From assembly GCF_965638725.1 (NCBI RefSeq), contig NW_027472014.1, forward strand, positions 577,001-641,000: a stretch of DNA of 64,000 nucleotides, in the 5' to 3' direction. The DNA is from Aptenodytes patagonicus. Taxonomy: Eukaryota; Chordata; Aves; Sphenisciformes; Spheniscidae. The position numbers and the translations under genes were made by a program. Below, piece after piece: positions 1 through 9,070 of the stretch. Numbering within the stretch: the first letter of the stretch is position 1; each line of letters begins with the position of its first letter. Below the pieces are notes generated by a model, which was not told the DNA's origin, did no database searches, and was given only the letters and a program-made list of their open reading frames with translations.

Positions 1-338
1 TATCTACTATAGGCACGCGCTTCGTAACAACCTATGGTTGGTTAATTACAGCTGTACACGCGCTCAATTATAAGCTATGATTGGGTTAAAGTTACTGTCC
101 ACGCGCTTATTGCTTCTACTCGATTGGCGGTTGGCAGCAGGACATGTTAGCCGCTGACTTCACCTCCTTCTAGGTACAGTTTCGTTACAGTTGTTTACCC
201 GGCCCCATTGTTCTTTGTTCTGTCCGGGGAAGTCCCGGTGGTCATCCTGCTGTGTCAGCATGTCTTAGTTACTTTTTGATACATGGGTTGCTCAGCGATA
301 CCAGATCGTGGCCTTGCTGAATCAGCCATTCCTCCACA
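1..338 (-). mobile_element. Provirus A 5' LTR, partial at window edge
   Basis: Matches 24581-24918 of the complete LTR. On the minus strand the LTR starts at 338 with TGTGGAGG (U3 end) and runs off the window. It is followed on the plus strand by the 6-bp target duplication CACCCT at 339-344 and then FBXO24 coding sequence. The provirus body lies outside the window to the left, which implies at least one further unit or the original locus upstream. Confidence 0.85.
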
Positions 339-591
339 CACCCTGTGCCCATCCCCCTGCTGCTGCCCATCAAGGTAAGGGGGGGGCCTTAGGCGGGGCC
401 CCACCACCCCGGGGGAGGTGTCCCCAGCGATGTCACCTCACTGTCACCCTGTCCTCAAGCTGGTGGCCTGCTCCGTGGGGTACAACCACCTGGGGACAGC
501 GGATGACCAGGGGCGAGTCTCCATGCAAGGGAGGAACCGCTACGGGCAGCGGGGGACTGGGGACCGGCTGGACCGTGTGGAGGTCCCACAG
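339..591 (+). pseudogene. FBXO24: FBXO24 3' exons (RCC1-like part), unit 1
   Basis: Two exon-like blocks. The first ends at 374 with a GTAAGG donor and encodes PVPIPLLLPIK. The second, 460-591, is preceded by a pyrimidine-rich AG acceptor and followed by GTGACA; it encodes the RCC1-type segment GYNHLGTADDQGRVSMQG and NRYGQ. In the FBXO24 family the RCC1-like part follows an N-terminal F-box and is preceded by just such a proline/leucine-rich stretch. FBXO24 is a substrate-recognition subunit of SCF ubiquitin ligases. The F-box exons belonging to this copy lie to the left, outside the window, on the far side of provirus A. Exons downstream of 591 are not recognisable, so this is a fragment. 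Confidence 0.75.
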
Positions 592-1000
592 GTGACAGGC
601 CACGCCCTGCCTGTCCCTGTCCCCGTCACTGTCCTGTCACTGTCCCCACAGGTGTCCTGTCCCCGTCCCTGACCCTATCCCTGACCCCAGCATCATCCCT
701 GTAGGTACCATCCCGCAGGTGTCCTGTCCCCACCACTGTCCCCGCAGGTGCCTTGTCCCCATCCCTGTCCCTGTGACTGTCCCCACAGGTGCCCTGTCCC
801 CGTCCCTGTCCCCAGTGTCACCCAGGCAGGTGCCCTGTGGCCATCCCTGTCCCCATCCCTGTCCCTGCTGGTGTCCTGTCCCTATCCTGTCCCCGCTGTT
901 GTCCCCACAGTTGCCTTGTCCCCAGTGGGGCCCTGTCCCCACCCCTGTCCCCCCTCGTCCCCGTCCCCAGTGTCCCCCCAGCGTTGTTTTGATTTTCTTT
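592..1000 (+). repeat. GC-rich minisatellite in FBXO24 intron
   Basis: Degenerate tandem repeat built from CCCTGTCCCC/CCGTCCCTG words. Several units begin with CAGGTGYCC (near 649, 712, 742, 783 and 826), so each looks like an acceptor-donor pair. Long proline- and cysteine-rich or glycine-rich open frames on both strands are by-products of this composition. Copies at 25172 and 50233 differ by single bases. Confidence 0.8.
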
Positions 1001-1035
1001 ACAGCCGAAAGCACCACACGGAGCAGGAGATGTGT

Positions 1036-1128
1036 CCCCAGTAGCTGGCACATAGTCGTTTCAGTTCACATACACGCGGGATAGAGAGTGAGATTACGCA
1101 GAGAGATCGTTAAGAAAAGATTTAATCA
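1036..1128 (-). repeat. Inverted-repeat arm: 3' end shared with RIMBP-like gene
   Basis: Reverse complement matches 4439-4530 over 93 bases with about 10 differences. It contains the stop codon and ATTAAA-like poly(A) signal of the minus-strand fragment, as the plus arm contains ATTAAA just after the stop of the intact gene. This shows that the two RIMBP-like sequences are inverted paralogues with homologous 3' ends. Confidence 0.85.
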
Positions 1129-1713
1129 AGATGAGTATTGATCAGGCGATCGATGGGTCTCCTGCCGTTGCCTGGATGTTTCGTCCAGCCGCGAGGCGAG
1201 GGCAGCTAGTTCAGCATTTTTCTGCTGCAGCCTCTCTGCCTCCTTGCACGCTTCTGGAGAGCCTGCCTTTGTCAGGAGGCAGCTCTCCCTCCCAGGGGCG
1301 CTCTGTTGCCTCTCCAGGTCTTCTAGAACACGCTGCAGGCGGGTGTTCTGCTGCAGGAGCCGGCTGCGTTTGCTGCCGAGCAGCACCAAGTCTTCCCCCT
1401 CTGGCACCTGGAGCTGAGCATCTGCCACAGCCTTGCGTGTTGTTTGCTGCCCAGCCCTGGGGCTTTCAGGCCGTCTTTCCTGTCGTGCCGCCAGGGCCTG
1501 GGGCCGTTTCTGCCAGAGGAGCAGGAGCTCTGCATCTCCTGATGGCCCTGGTGCCCAGGAGGGCCTTGGGGCTGGGCCGTGCTGGGGGATGATTTTCTCC
1601 TCCATAAAATTCCAGCTTTTAATACAATCCCACACAAGTTTCTGATCGTGTTCATATGAGGCCACCTCATTCGGCTTGCAAGGGGTTGTTTGGGGGTTTT
1701 TCTCCCTCCTCAT
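1126..1713 (-). pseudogene. Truncated RIMBP-like paralogue, unit 1
   Basis: A 195-codon open frame from the ATG at 1713. Its central part is clearly related to residues ~316-377 of the intact gene at 2250: RLLQQN.RLQ..LEDLERQ, a CLL.KA.SPE motif, then a Lys/Gln-rich coiled coil. It ends at a TGA inside the homologous 3' arm, so the C-terminal third including the SH3 domain has been removed. The N-terminal ~45 residues have no counterpart I can see in the intact gene. It lies head-to-head with the intact gene, about 540 bp apart, and the shared spacer could serve both. It could be an expressed short coiled-coil protein, but deletion remnant is the simpler reading. The frame is open in all three units. 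Confidence 0.6.
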
Positions 1714-2249
1714 GCTTCACCAGCGACCATATGATTTACCACAGCAGTAGGGCACTATGGAAACGAGCTGCGAAGCAACTCTGAGAATCTAGGGTGCCCA
1801 CATCCTCCAGGTTAGCATCTTTAGCAGTGACCCCACCGTCGAGCTCAGCCCACGCTCGCTCTTGCCAGCACAGCCGCCAGCTCCGGGAGAGAGCAGGGCA
1901 GGAGCTGCCCAGGGATGCCCCTTATGACCGCACGGCCCTGGGACACCCTTTGTGACACAGGGCCATGCGGGGCCATGCGGCGACGGGGCTGGCACCGCCC
2001 GGCACCTCCTGCAGCTGTGGTCGTGGGGCCCCCCAGGCCAGGACATACCTTCTAAGGCCATGAGGCCCCACCCCTCCTTTGTGTGGCCAGGGCCAGGACA
2101 CGTGTATAAGGCCATACTCACTCACCCCGGCTGATTGCAGATGCTGTCTCCGCCTCTGCATGGTCAAGGGAGGCAGCAGCTGCTGAGAGGGAGTGACGCG
2201 CAACGTCGGTGGCTGTTGGTGGCGGCGTTTGGTTGCCATCCTTGCAGCC
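1714..2249. promoter_or_regulatory. Divergent spacer with candidate promoter, unit 1
   Basis: Region between the head-to-head RIMBP-like sequences. It holds the 55-bp VNTR (2041-2095), then CACGTG (an E-box) at about 2100 overlapping a TATAAGG at about 2106. A pyrimidine/GC-rich leader follows up to the ATG at 2250. TATA-like spacing would put a start site near 2135. This is inferred from motifs only. Confidence 0.4.
2041..2120. repeat. 55-bp VNTR, one full copy plus partial (unit 1)
   Basis: The 55-bp unit starts GGACATACCTTCTAAGGCCA. Unit 1 has one full copy followed by a partial one that begins GGACACGTGTATAAGG. Unit 2 has three full copies (26621-26784) and unit 3 has two (51682-51791). 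The last repeat unit supplies the TATAAGG, so copy number changes occur inside the putative promoter. Confidence 0.9.
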
Positions 2250-4397
2250 ATGAGCCAGGACGGTGTGGGACGGGTGCCCGTGGCGTGCAGCCGCCCCTCG
2301 CCCTGCCGGGGCCTGGCGCAGAAGAACGAGCACAAGCGGCAGCTGGAGAGGCTGCGGGCTGAGCTGGAGGCTGAGCGACTCCGCTCCCAAGAGCTGTGCC
2401 GCCGCTTCGCTGCTGAAACTCGGGAGTTGAAGGAGGCAGCAGAGCGGGAGCGGCGGCTCCTGGCTGAACGGCTACACTCCAAATGGGAGCAGCAGCAGGC
2501 ACGGGAGCTCCAGCGGCTGCGGGAGCTGAACCAGCGGCAGCGGGCAGTGGAGATCCGCCAGCTGCTGCGCTCAAAGGAGGCTGAGCTGTGCGAGGTGCAG
2601 GGGGTGCTGCAGCGGCAGCGCGACGACACCGTCCGTCAGGCACGGGACCTGCAGCAGCAGCTGGCCAAGGAGCTGGTGAGAGGAGCCTGGAGCAGCAGCG
2701 AGGCCCGCGGTAAGCTCCAGGACGTCCTCAGCAAGCTGCGCTGGGAGACCAGTGGCGAGCAGGCTGCTCGCATCCTTGTCCTCCAAGACAAACTGCTGCT
2801 GCAGAGGAGACTCTTCCTAAAGTACATCTTGGAGCAGTTGGAGGGTGAGCAGCCTGCTTCCTGCAAGGAAGCCAGGGCCAAGGCTACGGCCTGGCACCGC
2901 CTGCAGACCCTCCAGGGCACCGGGACCATCGGGCCCTGCTCTTCAGAGAGCCTCATGGCATCTTCCTCCCACAATGGAGAAGGGCAGCCAAAAACCTGCG
3001 AGAGCTTAAAAGCTCATCTCCAGGAGGAAGGGAACAGCGTGGAGGTTTTGCTCGAGGCTGTGGGGCAAGCCTTGGCGCCGCACTGCTTGGACTCCCTGCC
3101 GCAGGAAAGGACCAGCAGCAGGCGGTCTGTGGCAGAGGTGGGTGTTCAGACTCTAGGGCAGCAGGAGGACTGGCTGCCTGGTAGCAGTCACAGCAGGCTG
3201 CTGGAGCGGAACGCCCACCTCCAGAGTGCCCTGAAGGACCTCGAGAGGCAATGCAGTGTCCTTCAAGAGGAGAACTGTCTTCTGAGGAAGGCAAGCTCTC
3301 CTGAAGTGTGGGAGAGGCTCAAGCAGAAGACTGCTAAGCTGGGTCTCATTAGCAAGCAGCTGCAAGAAAGAGCCAGGCAACTGCAGACCGTCGATTGCCT
3401 GAGCAACACTCGAGTGCCACTGCCCACCCAAAGCTCCACTGAGGAACTGCGTATGACATCGCTTCCTCAGCAGAAGGCTGGAGAAATGGGAGAGCCTGCC
3501 GGAGCTTTGCTGGCACAGGACGAGCAGGATGACTTCTCACAGAGGGCAGCTGAGGAGCTTCAGGCCCAAGTGGCTGCACATGAAGAGGGCTCCTATTGTG
3601 TGAGCGCCCACTGCCGAACTTGTGAGGAGTTACAGGCGCAGCTTACGGAGATGACAAACGAAAACACCCGACTGGCTGAGGAAAACGCTCGCCTCCGTGG
3701 ACAGATGGGTTTGACAGAAAGGGCGACTAAGGCATGTGGCAGAGGAGCAAGATTCTGCCATCCGAACAAACGCCTGTCTTCAAACCCAGCTGGAAGAGGC
3801 AGAGCGCAAAACGAAAGCCATGAGAGAAATGGCACGAGTCAACAGCCGGAGAAGGAACATGAGGAGACAAAGTTAGCGCTCCAGAGGAAAGATGAGGGAG
3901 TTGAGTGTTTGCAGGGGGCTCGGACAGAAGTACGCAGGGAACACGAAGAAACCCTGCAACTGTTTCGAGCCCAGGTGACTGAACTGAATGATGGGTTTCG
4001 GAAGCTAACTGAACGACGCCAGCAGCTCTTTCAGGAACTTGAACGGCTGGAAAGAGAAAGATCCAACCGTATCATTTCCAGGCCGCACCAGGCTATGCTG
4101 GGAGCAGACAAGGAGCCCATCCTCCTGGAGGCTATGAGACAGCAACCGGCAGAGCTTCGAGCATTCATAGCTCGATACAGCTATGATCCTTTCGACGGTC
4201 CCAATGAGCAGCCTGAACTAGAGCTTCCTCTCATTGCTGGGCAATACGTTTACATCTTTGGAGACGTGGATGAAGACGGTTGGTATGTGGGAGAGCTGAC
4301 CGACGGCACAAGAGGATTCGTCCCCTCTAATCTTGTTGAAGAAGTTTCAGGTGACGACCTGATGACACCAGAGTCTCCAGAGACAAGTGATTGGTAG
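2250..4397 (+). CDS. RIM-binding-protein-like coiled-coil/SH3 protein, copy 1
   Basis: 715 codons, intronless. I chose the ATG at 2250 (G at -3) because the frame further upstream opens only with GTG. Residues ~24-200 form a charged coiled coil with the RIMBP/TSPOAP1 family signature KLRWETSGEQAARI (162-175) and LFLKYILEQLE (188-198). Further coiled coils lie at ~316-377 and ~455-620, and one SH3 domain at ~637-700 (ARYSYDPF, DEDGWYVGEL, GFVPSNLVEEV). Family members bind proline-rich partners such as RIM and Ca-channel tails, or act in sperm head shaping (RIMBP3, also intronless). Here the FN3 repeats and the two C-terminal SH3 domains are absent. ATTAAA lies at 4440. Residues ~488-540 appear to run in a shifted frame (see findings). 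Partner and tissue are unknown; RIMBP3-like versus TSPOAP1-like is undecided. Confidence 0.85.
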   Translation: MSQDGVGRVPVACSRPSPCRGLAQKNEHKRQLERLRAELEAERLRSQELCRRFAAETRELKEAAERERRLLAERLHSKWEQQQARELQRLRELNQRQRAVEIRQLLRSKEAELCEVQGVLQRQRDDTVRQARDLQQQLAKELVRGAWSSSEARGKLQDVLSKLRWETSGEQAARILVLQDKLLLQRRLFLKYILEQLEGEQPASCKEARAKATAWHRLQTLQGTGTIGPCSSESLMASSSHNGEGQPKTCESLKAHLQEEGNSVEVLLEAVGQALAPHCLDSLPQERTSSRRSVAEVGVQTLGQQEDWLPGSSHSRLLERNAHLQSALKDLERQCSVLQEENCLLRKASSPEVWERLKQKTAKLGLISKQLQERARQLQTVDCLSNTRVPLPTQSSTEELRMTSLPQQKAGEMGEPAGALLAQDEQDDFSQRAAEELQAQVAAHEEGSYCVSAHCRTCEELQAQLTEMTNENTRLAEENARLRGQMGLTERATKACGRGARFCHPNKRLSSNPAGRGRAQNESHERNGTSQQPEKEHEETKLALQRKDEGVECLQGARTEVRREHEETLQLFRAQVTELNDGFRKLTERRQQLFQELERLERERSNRIISRPHQAMLGADKEPILLEAMRQQPAELRAFIARYSYDPFDGPNEQPELELPLIAGQYVYIFGDVDEDGWYVGELTDGTRGFVPSNLVEEVSGDDLMTPESPETSDW

Positions 4398-4438
4398 CGG
4401 GACACAGATGATGTCTGTCCTGTCTTCTGCTATCTTCT

Positions 4439-4530
4439 TATTAAATATTTTCTTAACTACCTCTCTGTGTCATCTCACTCTCTACCCTGGGTGTATGTGA
4501 ACTGAAAGGACTATGTGCCAGCTACTGGGG
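4439..4530 (+). repeat. Inverted-repeat arm: 3' UTR of RIMBP-like gene
   Basis: Starts at the ATTAAA poly(A) signal (4440-4445) and runs to CTACTGGGG. It is the reverse-complement partner of 1036-1128 at roughly 89% identity. With its partner it brackets the whole RIMBP-like pair. Confidence 0.85.
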
Positions 4531-6770
4531 GGCTGGCGTGGGTGGAGTGGCTGCCAGCTATTGGAGCGAACCAGGGGGGTGTACGCACCCCTGGCTTGTG
4601 GTGCCAGCCACTGGAGTGGGTCCCAGTGCGCCTGGTGAATGGGGGGTCTCAGTGCAGCTACTGGAGCAGGTGGGGGTCTCAGCCACCAGGCACTGGGGCG
4701 GGAACGGTGTGTGTCCCGAAAACCACTTACGGGGGGGGACCGGCATGAGTGAGGCAAGTGAGAGGCTCTGTAAGTGTCTGTATCTTCCCCAAACCTGGTG
4801 TGCACGGGGCGTGCGTGTGCATTCACCAGCAAACTTCAAGCTGGACCAGCTGGTGACTAGGGGGGCCTCGGGTCCCGGCTGGGGTCTCAGGCAGGCAGAG
4901 GGTCCGTGCTGGCACCTGGGGAGATGGGCGGGTGTGGGGTGCCCGCAGGACAAATGCGTGAGTGCTGCCTGTTTGCAGGCAGCACCAAGATGGACCAGCC
5001 AGCGAGTAGGGGACCGTGGGGTGGGTCAGAGGAATGAGATCTGGGCAGGGGTACCAGGGGGACAGAGGGGCCGTGCCAGTATGCGAGGGATCCATGACCA
5101 TGCGTGTGCTTGTGAACACAGAGAGTGTCGTGTGTGTGCCTGCACTGGTGACCTCCTGTCTCTGCCAGCCCAAGAGGAGGAGGGGACGTGGCTGGCTGTG
5201 TGTTTCAGGTGAGTCCTAAGGAGTGGCTTGGAGCGGTGGCCAGTCTTGACATCCCTTAACACGTGGGTCTGTGGGTTGCATGGGGGGAGATGGATCCCAC
5301 TTCATGCCGAGGGCTTCCAGCTGGGGATGAGATGCCTGCATTGCTTCGGCTGAATCCCTGCCTGGCACAGGCTCCAACCAACAGCTCTCTGTCACTGCCT
5401 GTGTGTCCTTTTTGTTATGGGTCAAGAATACCAGTGTCCAGAGGGAAACATTTACACCTCTCGTAGACATCCATGCTCCAGTAGGACAAACCATGCTTTT
5501 GGAATCGGCCTCGCTCCACTGTGCCTCTGAGAGCCTGCCCGGAGCTGTCAAACATCTCAGATCGTCTCCCTTCTCTTATGTGGACTGAGGAGATGTTGCA
5601 CGGCAGAAGCTGGCACCTCTTCAGACCCCCTGACGCTGCCCTGAGTGCCCGGCTGCCTCTGCCCTGGCCTCTCTCAGCCAGACCCTCGCTGTCTATTTGC
5701 TTGTTTCTCCACTTGTCTGTGTTATTGTTATTTCATTCTTGCTGTCAGGCTCCCTAGGGATGGGAATTTCAGCTACAGAGTCACACACTGATCTTGTTGG
5801 TCAATTCATGCGGGTGTGTGCATGGGAACAAGTGTCCCAGCTTTCCTCTCACCTGTGGGGCTGGTTTTCCCTTAATCAGATGCTATCGTTAGGACACTTG
5901 GCTATCTCCTTGGGGTGTCCTCCCAAGCTGTGAGCTGCCCTTCAGGATACAGACCTGTCCCATAGCTCCTTTGTGTTATCCGAAAGCCCCACAGAGAAAC
6001 GCAAAGACTCTACGACTGCGGAAATGCTGTTGGGTTGGTGAAATGAGCCATGTGTGTCCTTGGCTAGAAGTGGGGTGCTGAGACCTTGAGAAAGGGTGAG
6101 ACATTTAGCGGTCTGCACTGGAGCCCTCTGCTCTCAGCAGTGTCTGGTTGTTTCTCAGGGTAACACGAGAGTGTGATCACCCTCCAGCTCATGAATAACA
6201 AGCCCATGGCAGCTCAGAACAAGTCAGAGGGACAGACATTCTGCACTAAGCCACAGGCAATCCTCTTGCCTCACAGGACTCGCTCTGTTCTCCTCGAGTG
6301 CAGCAGAAATGCTGAGGGCTTCTGACATCCAAGAACAATCCCCAGGGGAGTTAGGGGGAGCTGCAAGAAGCCCCAAGCCTCTCAATCTGCCTTCTGGCAT
6401 CTCAGTTCCTCAGCACTGGGAGTGCCGATGCTGACAGGCCCTTCTGCGTTAGGACCAGTTTCACCTGACAAAGTCAAACACCAGGACTGGCCCCTGCCCC
6501 CTCTGTTCCCATGAACCCACTGCTGCAGAGCAGGGATGACTCCTCGGCAGCCAGCGGGCAGAGGCCCTGCTCCTCACAGCACATTCAGCCAGCACCGACC
6601 AGAGCTCCAGCCACGGAGCTGAGGAAGGTTTCCTGGAAAAGGAATGAGGGGCGGGGGGTGTAGCAGGGTGAAGGTCTAGGAGAAAGGCTTTGATTTTCCT
6701 CAGAGAAGTCTCCCCTAACTCTTCATTGACTGTTCCTCTGAGAACAGGACCCCGTGCCCAGAAAGAGCAG
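4531..6770. other. Gene-poor spacer, unit 1
   Basis: No gene recognised. 4800-5220 is GC-rich and contains a degenerate tandem repeat: an AGCTGGACCAGCTGGTGACTAGG-like word near 4838 recurs as AGATGGACCAGCCAGCGAGTAGG near 4988, about 150 bp apart. Open frames there are short and have no recognisable domain. 5240-6770 is mixed-composition sequence leading to the OR pseudogene and may include remnants of its 5' leader exons, which cannot be identified by eye. Confidence 0.5.
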
Positions 6771-7703
6771 ATGTCCAACAGCAGCTCCATCACCCAGGTC
6801 CTCCTCCTGGCCTTCACTGGCAAGAGCTGCAGCTCTTGCACTTCTGTCTCTTCCGGGGCACCTTCCTGGCTGCCCTCCTGGGAAACGGCCTCATCATCAC
6901 CGCTATAGCCTGTGACCACCGCCTCCACACCCCCCATGTACTTCTTCCTCCTCAACCTCTCCCTCCTTGACCTGGGCTCCATCTCCAACACTCTCCCCAA
7001 AGCCATGGCCAATTCCCTCTGGGACACCAGGGCCATCTCCTACGCAGGATGTGCTGCCCAGGTCTTTCTGTTTGCCGCCTTGGTTGGAGCAGAGTATTGT
7101 CTTCTGACTGTCATGGCCTACGACTGCTATGTGGCCATCTGCAAACCCCTGCACGATGGGACGCTGGTGGGCGGCAGAGCTTGTGCCCACACGGCAGCAG
7201 CTGCCTGGGGCAGTGGGTTTCTCAATGCTCTCTTGCACACTGCCAATACATTTTCCATACCCATCTGCAAGGGCAATGCTGTACATCAGTTCTTCTGTGA
7301 AATCCCCCAGGTCCTCAAGCTCTCCTGCTCAGACTCAGACCACCTCAGGGAAGCTGGGCTTCTTGTGGTTAGTGTCTGTCTAGCTTTGGGGTGTTTTGTT
7401 TTCATTGTGGCGTCCTACGTGCAGATCTTCAGGGCTGTGCTGAGGATCCCCTCTGAACAGGGATGACACAAAGCCTTTTCCATGTGCCTCCCTCACCTGG
7501 CCGTGGTCCCCCTGGTTGTCAGCACCGGCATGTTCACCTACCTGAAGCCCCCCTCCATCTCCTCCCCATCCCTGGATCTGGTGGTGGCTGGTCTGTACTT
7601 GGTGGTTCCTCCAGCAAACCCCCTCATCTACAGCATGAGGAACCAGGAGCTCGAAGATGCACTGAAGAAGCTGATTCAATCACTTGTCTTTCAGCAGCAA
7701 TAA
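6771..7703 (+). pseudogene. Olfactory receptor pseudogene, OR14-like, unit 1
   Basis: Seven-transmembrane odorant receptor of the type greatly expanded in birds. Visible motifs are MSNSSSITQ at the N-terminus, PMYFFLLNLSLLDLGSIS (TM2), MAYDCYVAICKPLH (end of TM3), FFCEIPQ, FSMCLPHLAVV (TM6) and NPLIYSMRNQE (TM7). Lesions: a frameshift after the ninth to twentieth codons (near 6825), a compensating extra C in the C-run near 6936, a TGA at 7464-7466 where the family has Arg before HKAFS, Arg to Cys in the DRY-type motif (DCY), and one residue missing in PPANPLIYS. All lesions are shared with unit 2, so the gene was dead before duplication. Confidence 0.9.
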
Positions 7704-7889
7704 GCTGCCCCTGTCTCTTCACAAGTGATTTCCAATGTATCTGGGGAACCTCCTGTGCTTTGGGCATTTTATCTGCCCCGCCAGCGAGGAGGCTGGGGTG
7801 CACAGAAAGCAGGGAGGGGACACAGTTGGGACAGCTGACCCCAGCTGACCAAAGGGATATTCCACACCACATGACGTCATGCTCAGCAA

Positions 7890-8400
7890 TAAAACTGCGG
7901 GGGGAGGTTGGCAGGGGGGGCCACTGGCCGGGCATCGGTCAGTTGGTGGTGAGCAATGGTTTTCATTTGCATCACTTGTCTTTCCTGGGTTTTACTTCTC
8001 CCTCTTTGTTATTTTCCTTTTCATTACAGTTTTCATTATTATTATTATTGTTGTTATTTTTGTTATTATTATTGTTATTATAGTTCATTTCAATTATTAA
8101 ACTTTTTATCTCATGAGTTTTCTCACTCTTACTCTTCCGATTCTCTCCCCCCATCCCGCTGGGGGGAGTGAGCGAGCGGCCGTGTGGTGCTCGGTTACCG
8201 GCTGGGGTTAAAGCACAACAGTCCTTTCTCCACCCCCTGTTCCATGCCGTTCAGGTCAGGCTCAGGTCCCACACTATCCAATACATCCCCATGAACCACC
8301 ACTCCCCTTCCCATCCTTTGCTATAACACACAGGTACCATTCCCTCCGTCTATGGACCACCCCTGTAAAATGTCGATAAAATCTCCACAAAATGCCCAGT
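7890..8400 (-). mobile_element. Avian LTR-like interspersed repeat with TTATTATTG microsatellite
   Basis: On the minus strand this reads through a segment typical of bird interspersed repeats: GAGCACCACACGGCCGCTCG, then a purine-rich GGGATGGGGGGAGAGAATCG, an AATAAT-rich low-complexity tract, and a GCTCACCACCAACTGACCGA segment. The tract at 8030-8095 is a TTATTATTG microsatellite whose length and phase differ in unit 2 (32728-32800). I believe it derives from an ERV LTR, but the family name needs a repeat-library search. Confidence 0.5.
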
Positions 8401-8519
8401 GAGGCCCTTGGGCCCGTGACTTTGGGCTCCGTCTGTTATGGTGGTCGCTCGGGACAGGACGGGTGGTGTGTTGCGTGGAGTTACTGGGCACCAAAGCCAG
8501 CCCAGATGGGAACCAAGAG

Positions 8520-8695
8520 GTTCCCCTCCTTTCCAGGGTCCAAAGCGTCATTTGCAGCATCTAGCCCATCCTTTCAGTGCCCAAAGCCCCGTTTTTGGGG
8601 CCCAAATCCTCATTGTTCGGGTCCCAACCTGTCTTTTATGACCCACAGCCATTTCTAGGGCCCACAGTCTCACTTTGAGGGTCTAAACCCTCAAG
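8520..8695. repeat. Degenerate GGGCCCAAA/CCTCATTT repeat
   Basis: Imperfect ~30-bp periodic words (GGGTCCAAAGCGTCATTT, GTGCCCAAAGCCCC, GGGGCCCAAATCCTCATT, GGGTCTAAACCCTC). Such repeats are common in GC-rich bird introns and promoters. Unit 2 copy at about 33224-33399. Confidence 0.6.
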
Positions 8696-8699
8696 GCGG

Positions 8700-9070
8700 A
8701 GCTGTCGCCTGGCAACCTCCGCCCAGAAGTCTATGGGGAGGCCGTGGACCCAGGACAGCCAATCGCATTTGAGGAGGCGGGGGCAAGGCACGTGCTTGAA
8801 TGTAAGCAGACAGCCAATCAGATGAAACATCACCCCAGGGGAGGGCGGGCACTGGTGGGGGAGGAGTGACCCCTCGGGCAGCCAATAAGAGAGAGCATCA
8901 CCTCAGGGGAGGGTGGGCCTGAAGCCGGGGCAGAGTGACAGCCCAGGTGGCCAACCAGATGTCATCACCTCAGGTGAGGGGCGGGCACCGCAGCGCAGCA
9001 GCCTGACCACCTGGGGGCCAATCAGAGGCAGCATCACCGCAGGGCAGGAGACGGACAGCCCTCCTGACCT
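8700..9070 (+). promoter_or_regulatory. CCAAT-box tandem-repeat promoter of FBXO24, unit 1
   Basis: Tandem ~65-70-bp units, each with an (A/G)GCCAAT core followed by CATCACC(T/C)CAGG and a GC-box-like GGGCGGG/GGGTGGG. CCAAT cores lie at 8759, 8814, 8882 and 9018, with a CCAAC variant at 8951. The array ends at a short exon-like sequence starting ATGCCAGCAAAGACCCAG (9071-9088) with a GTGAGA donor, fitting a TATA-less promoter for the downstream FBXO24 exons. Unit 2 has one more repeat. CCAAT boxes are bound by NF-Y; promoter activity is inferred. Confidence 0.55.

Noticed and set aside
308-1084. Overlapping Pro/Cys-rich (plus) and Gly/Thr-rich (minus) open frames
   Set aside because: They are by-products of the CCCTGTCCCC minisatellite and of FBXO24 exons read in the wrong frame; no start context or domain supports them. 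The same applies to the copies near 24888 and 49949.
2193-2249. Upstream extension of the RIMBP-like frame to 2193
   Set aside because: It begins with GTG, not used as a start here; the ATG at 2250 has better context and the family-like coiled coil begins soon after it.
1922-3835. Long minus-strand frames antisense to the RIMBP-like gene (Arg/Ser- or Ala/Pro-rich)
   Set aside because: Shadow frames of a GC-rich coiled-coil gene; no domain, and they change with every substitution in the sense gene.
4482-5551. Several 60-220-codon frames in the spacer after the RIMBP-like gene
   Set aside because: Both strands are open because of GC richness and degenerate repeats; no recognisable domain, and unit 3 shows that the region is dispensable for the array edge.
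7956-8171. Tyr/Cys-rich and poly-Asn frames around 7972-8171
   Set aside because: Translations of the TTATTATTG microsatellite and neighbouring repeat.
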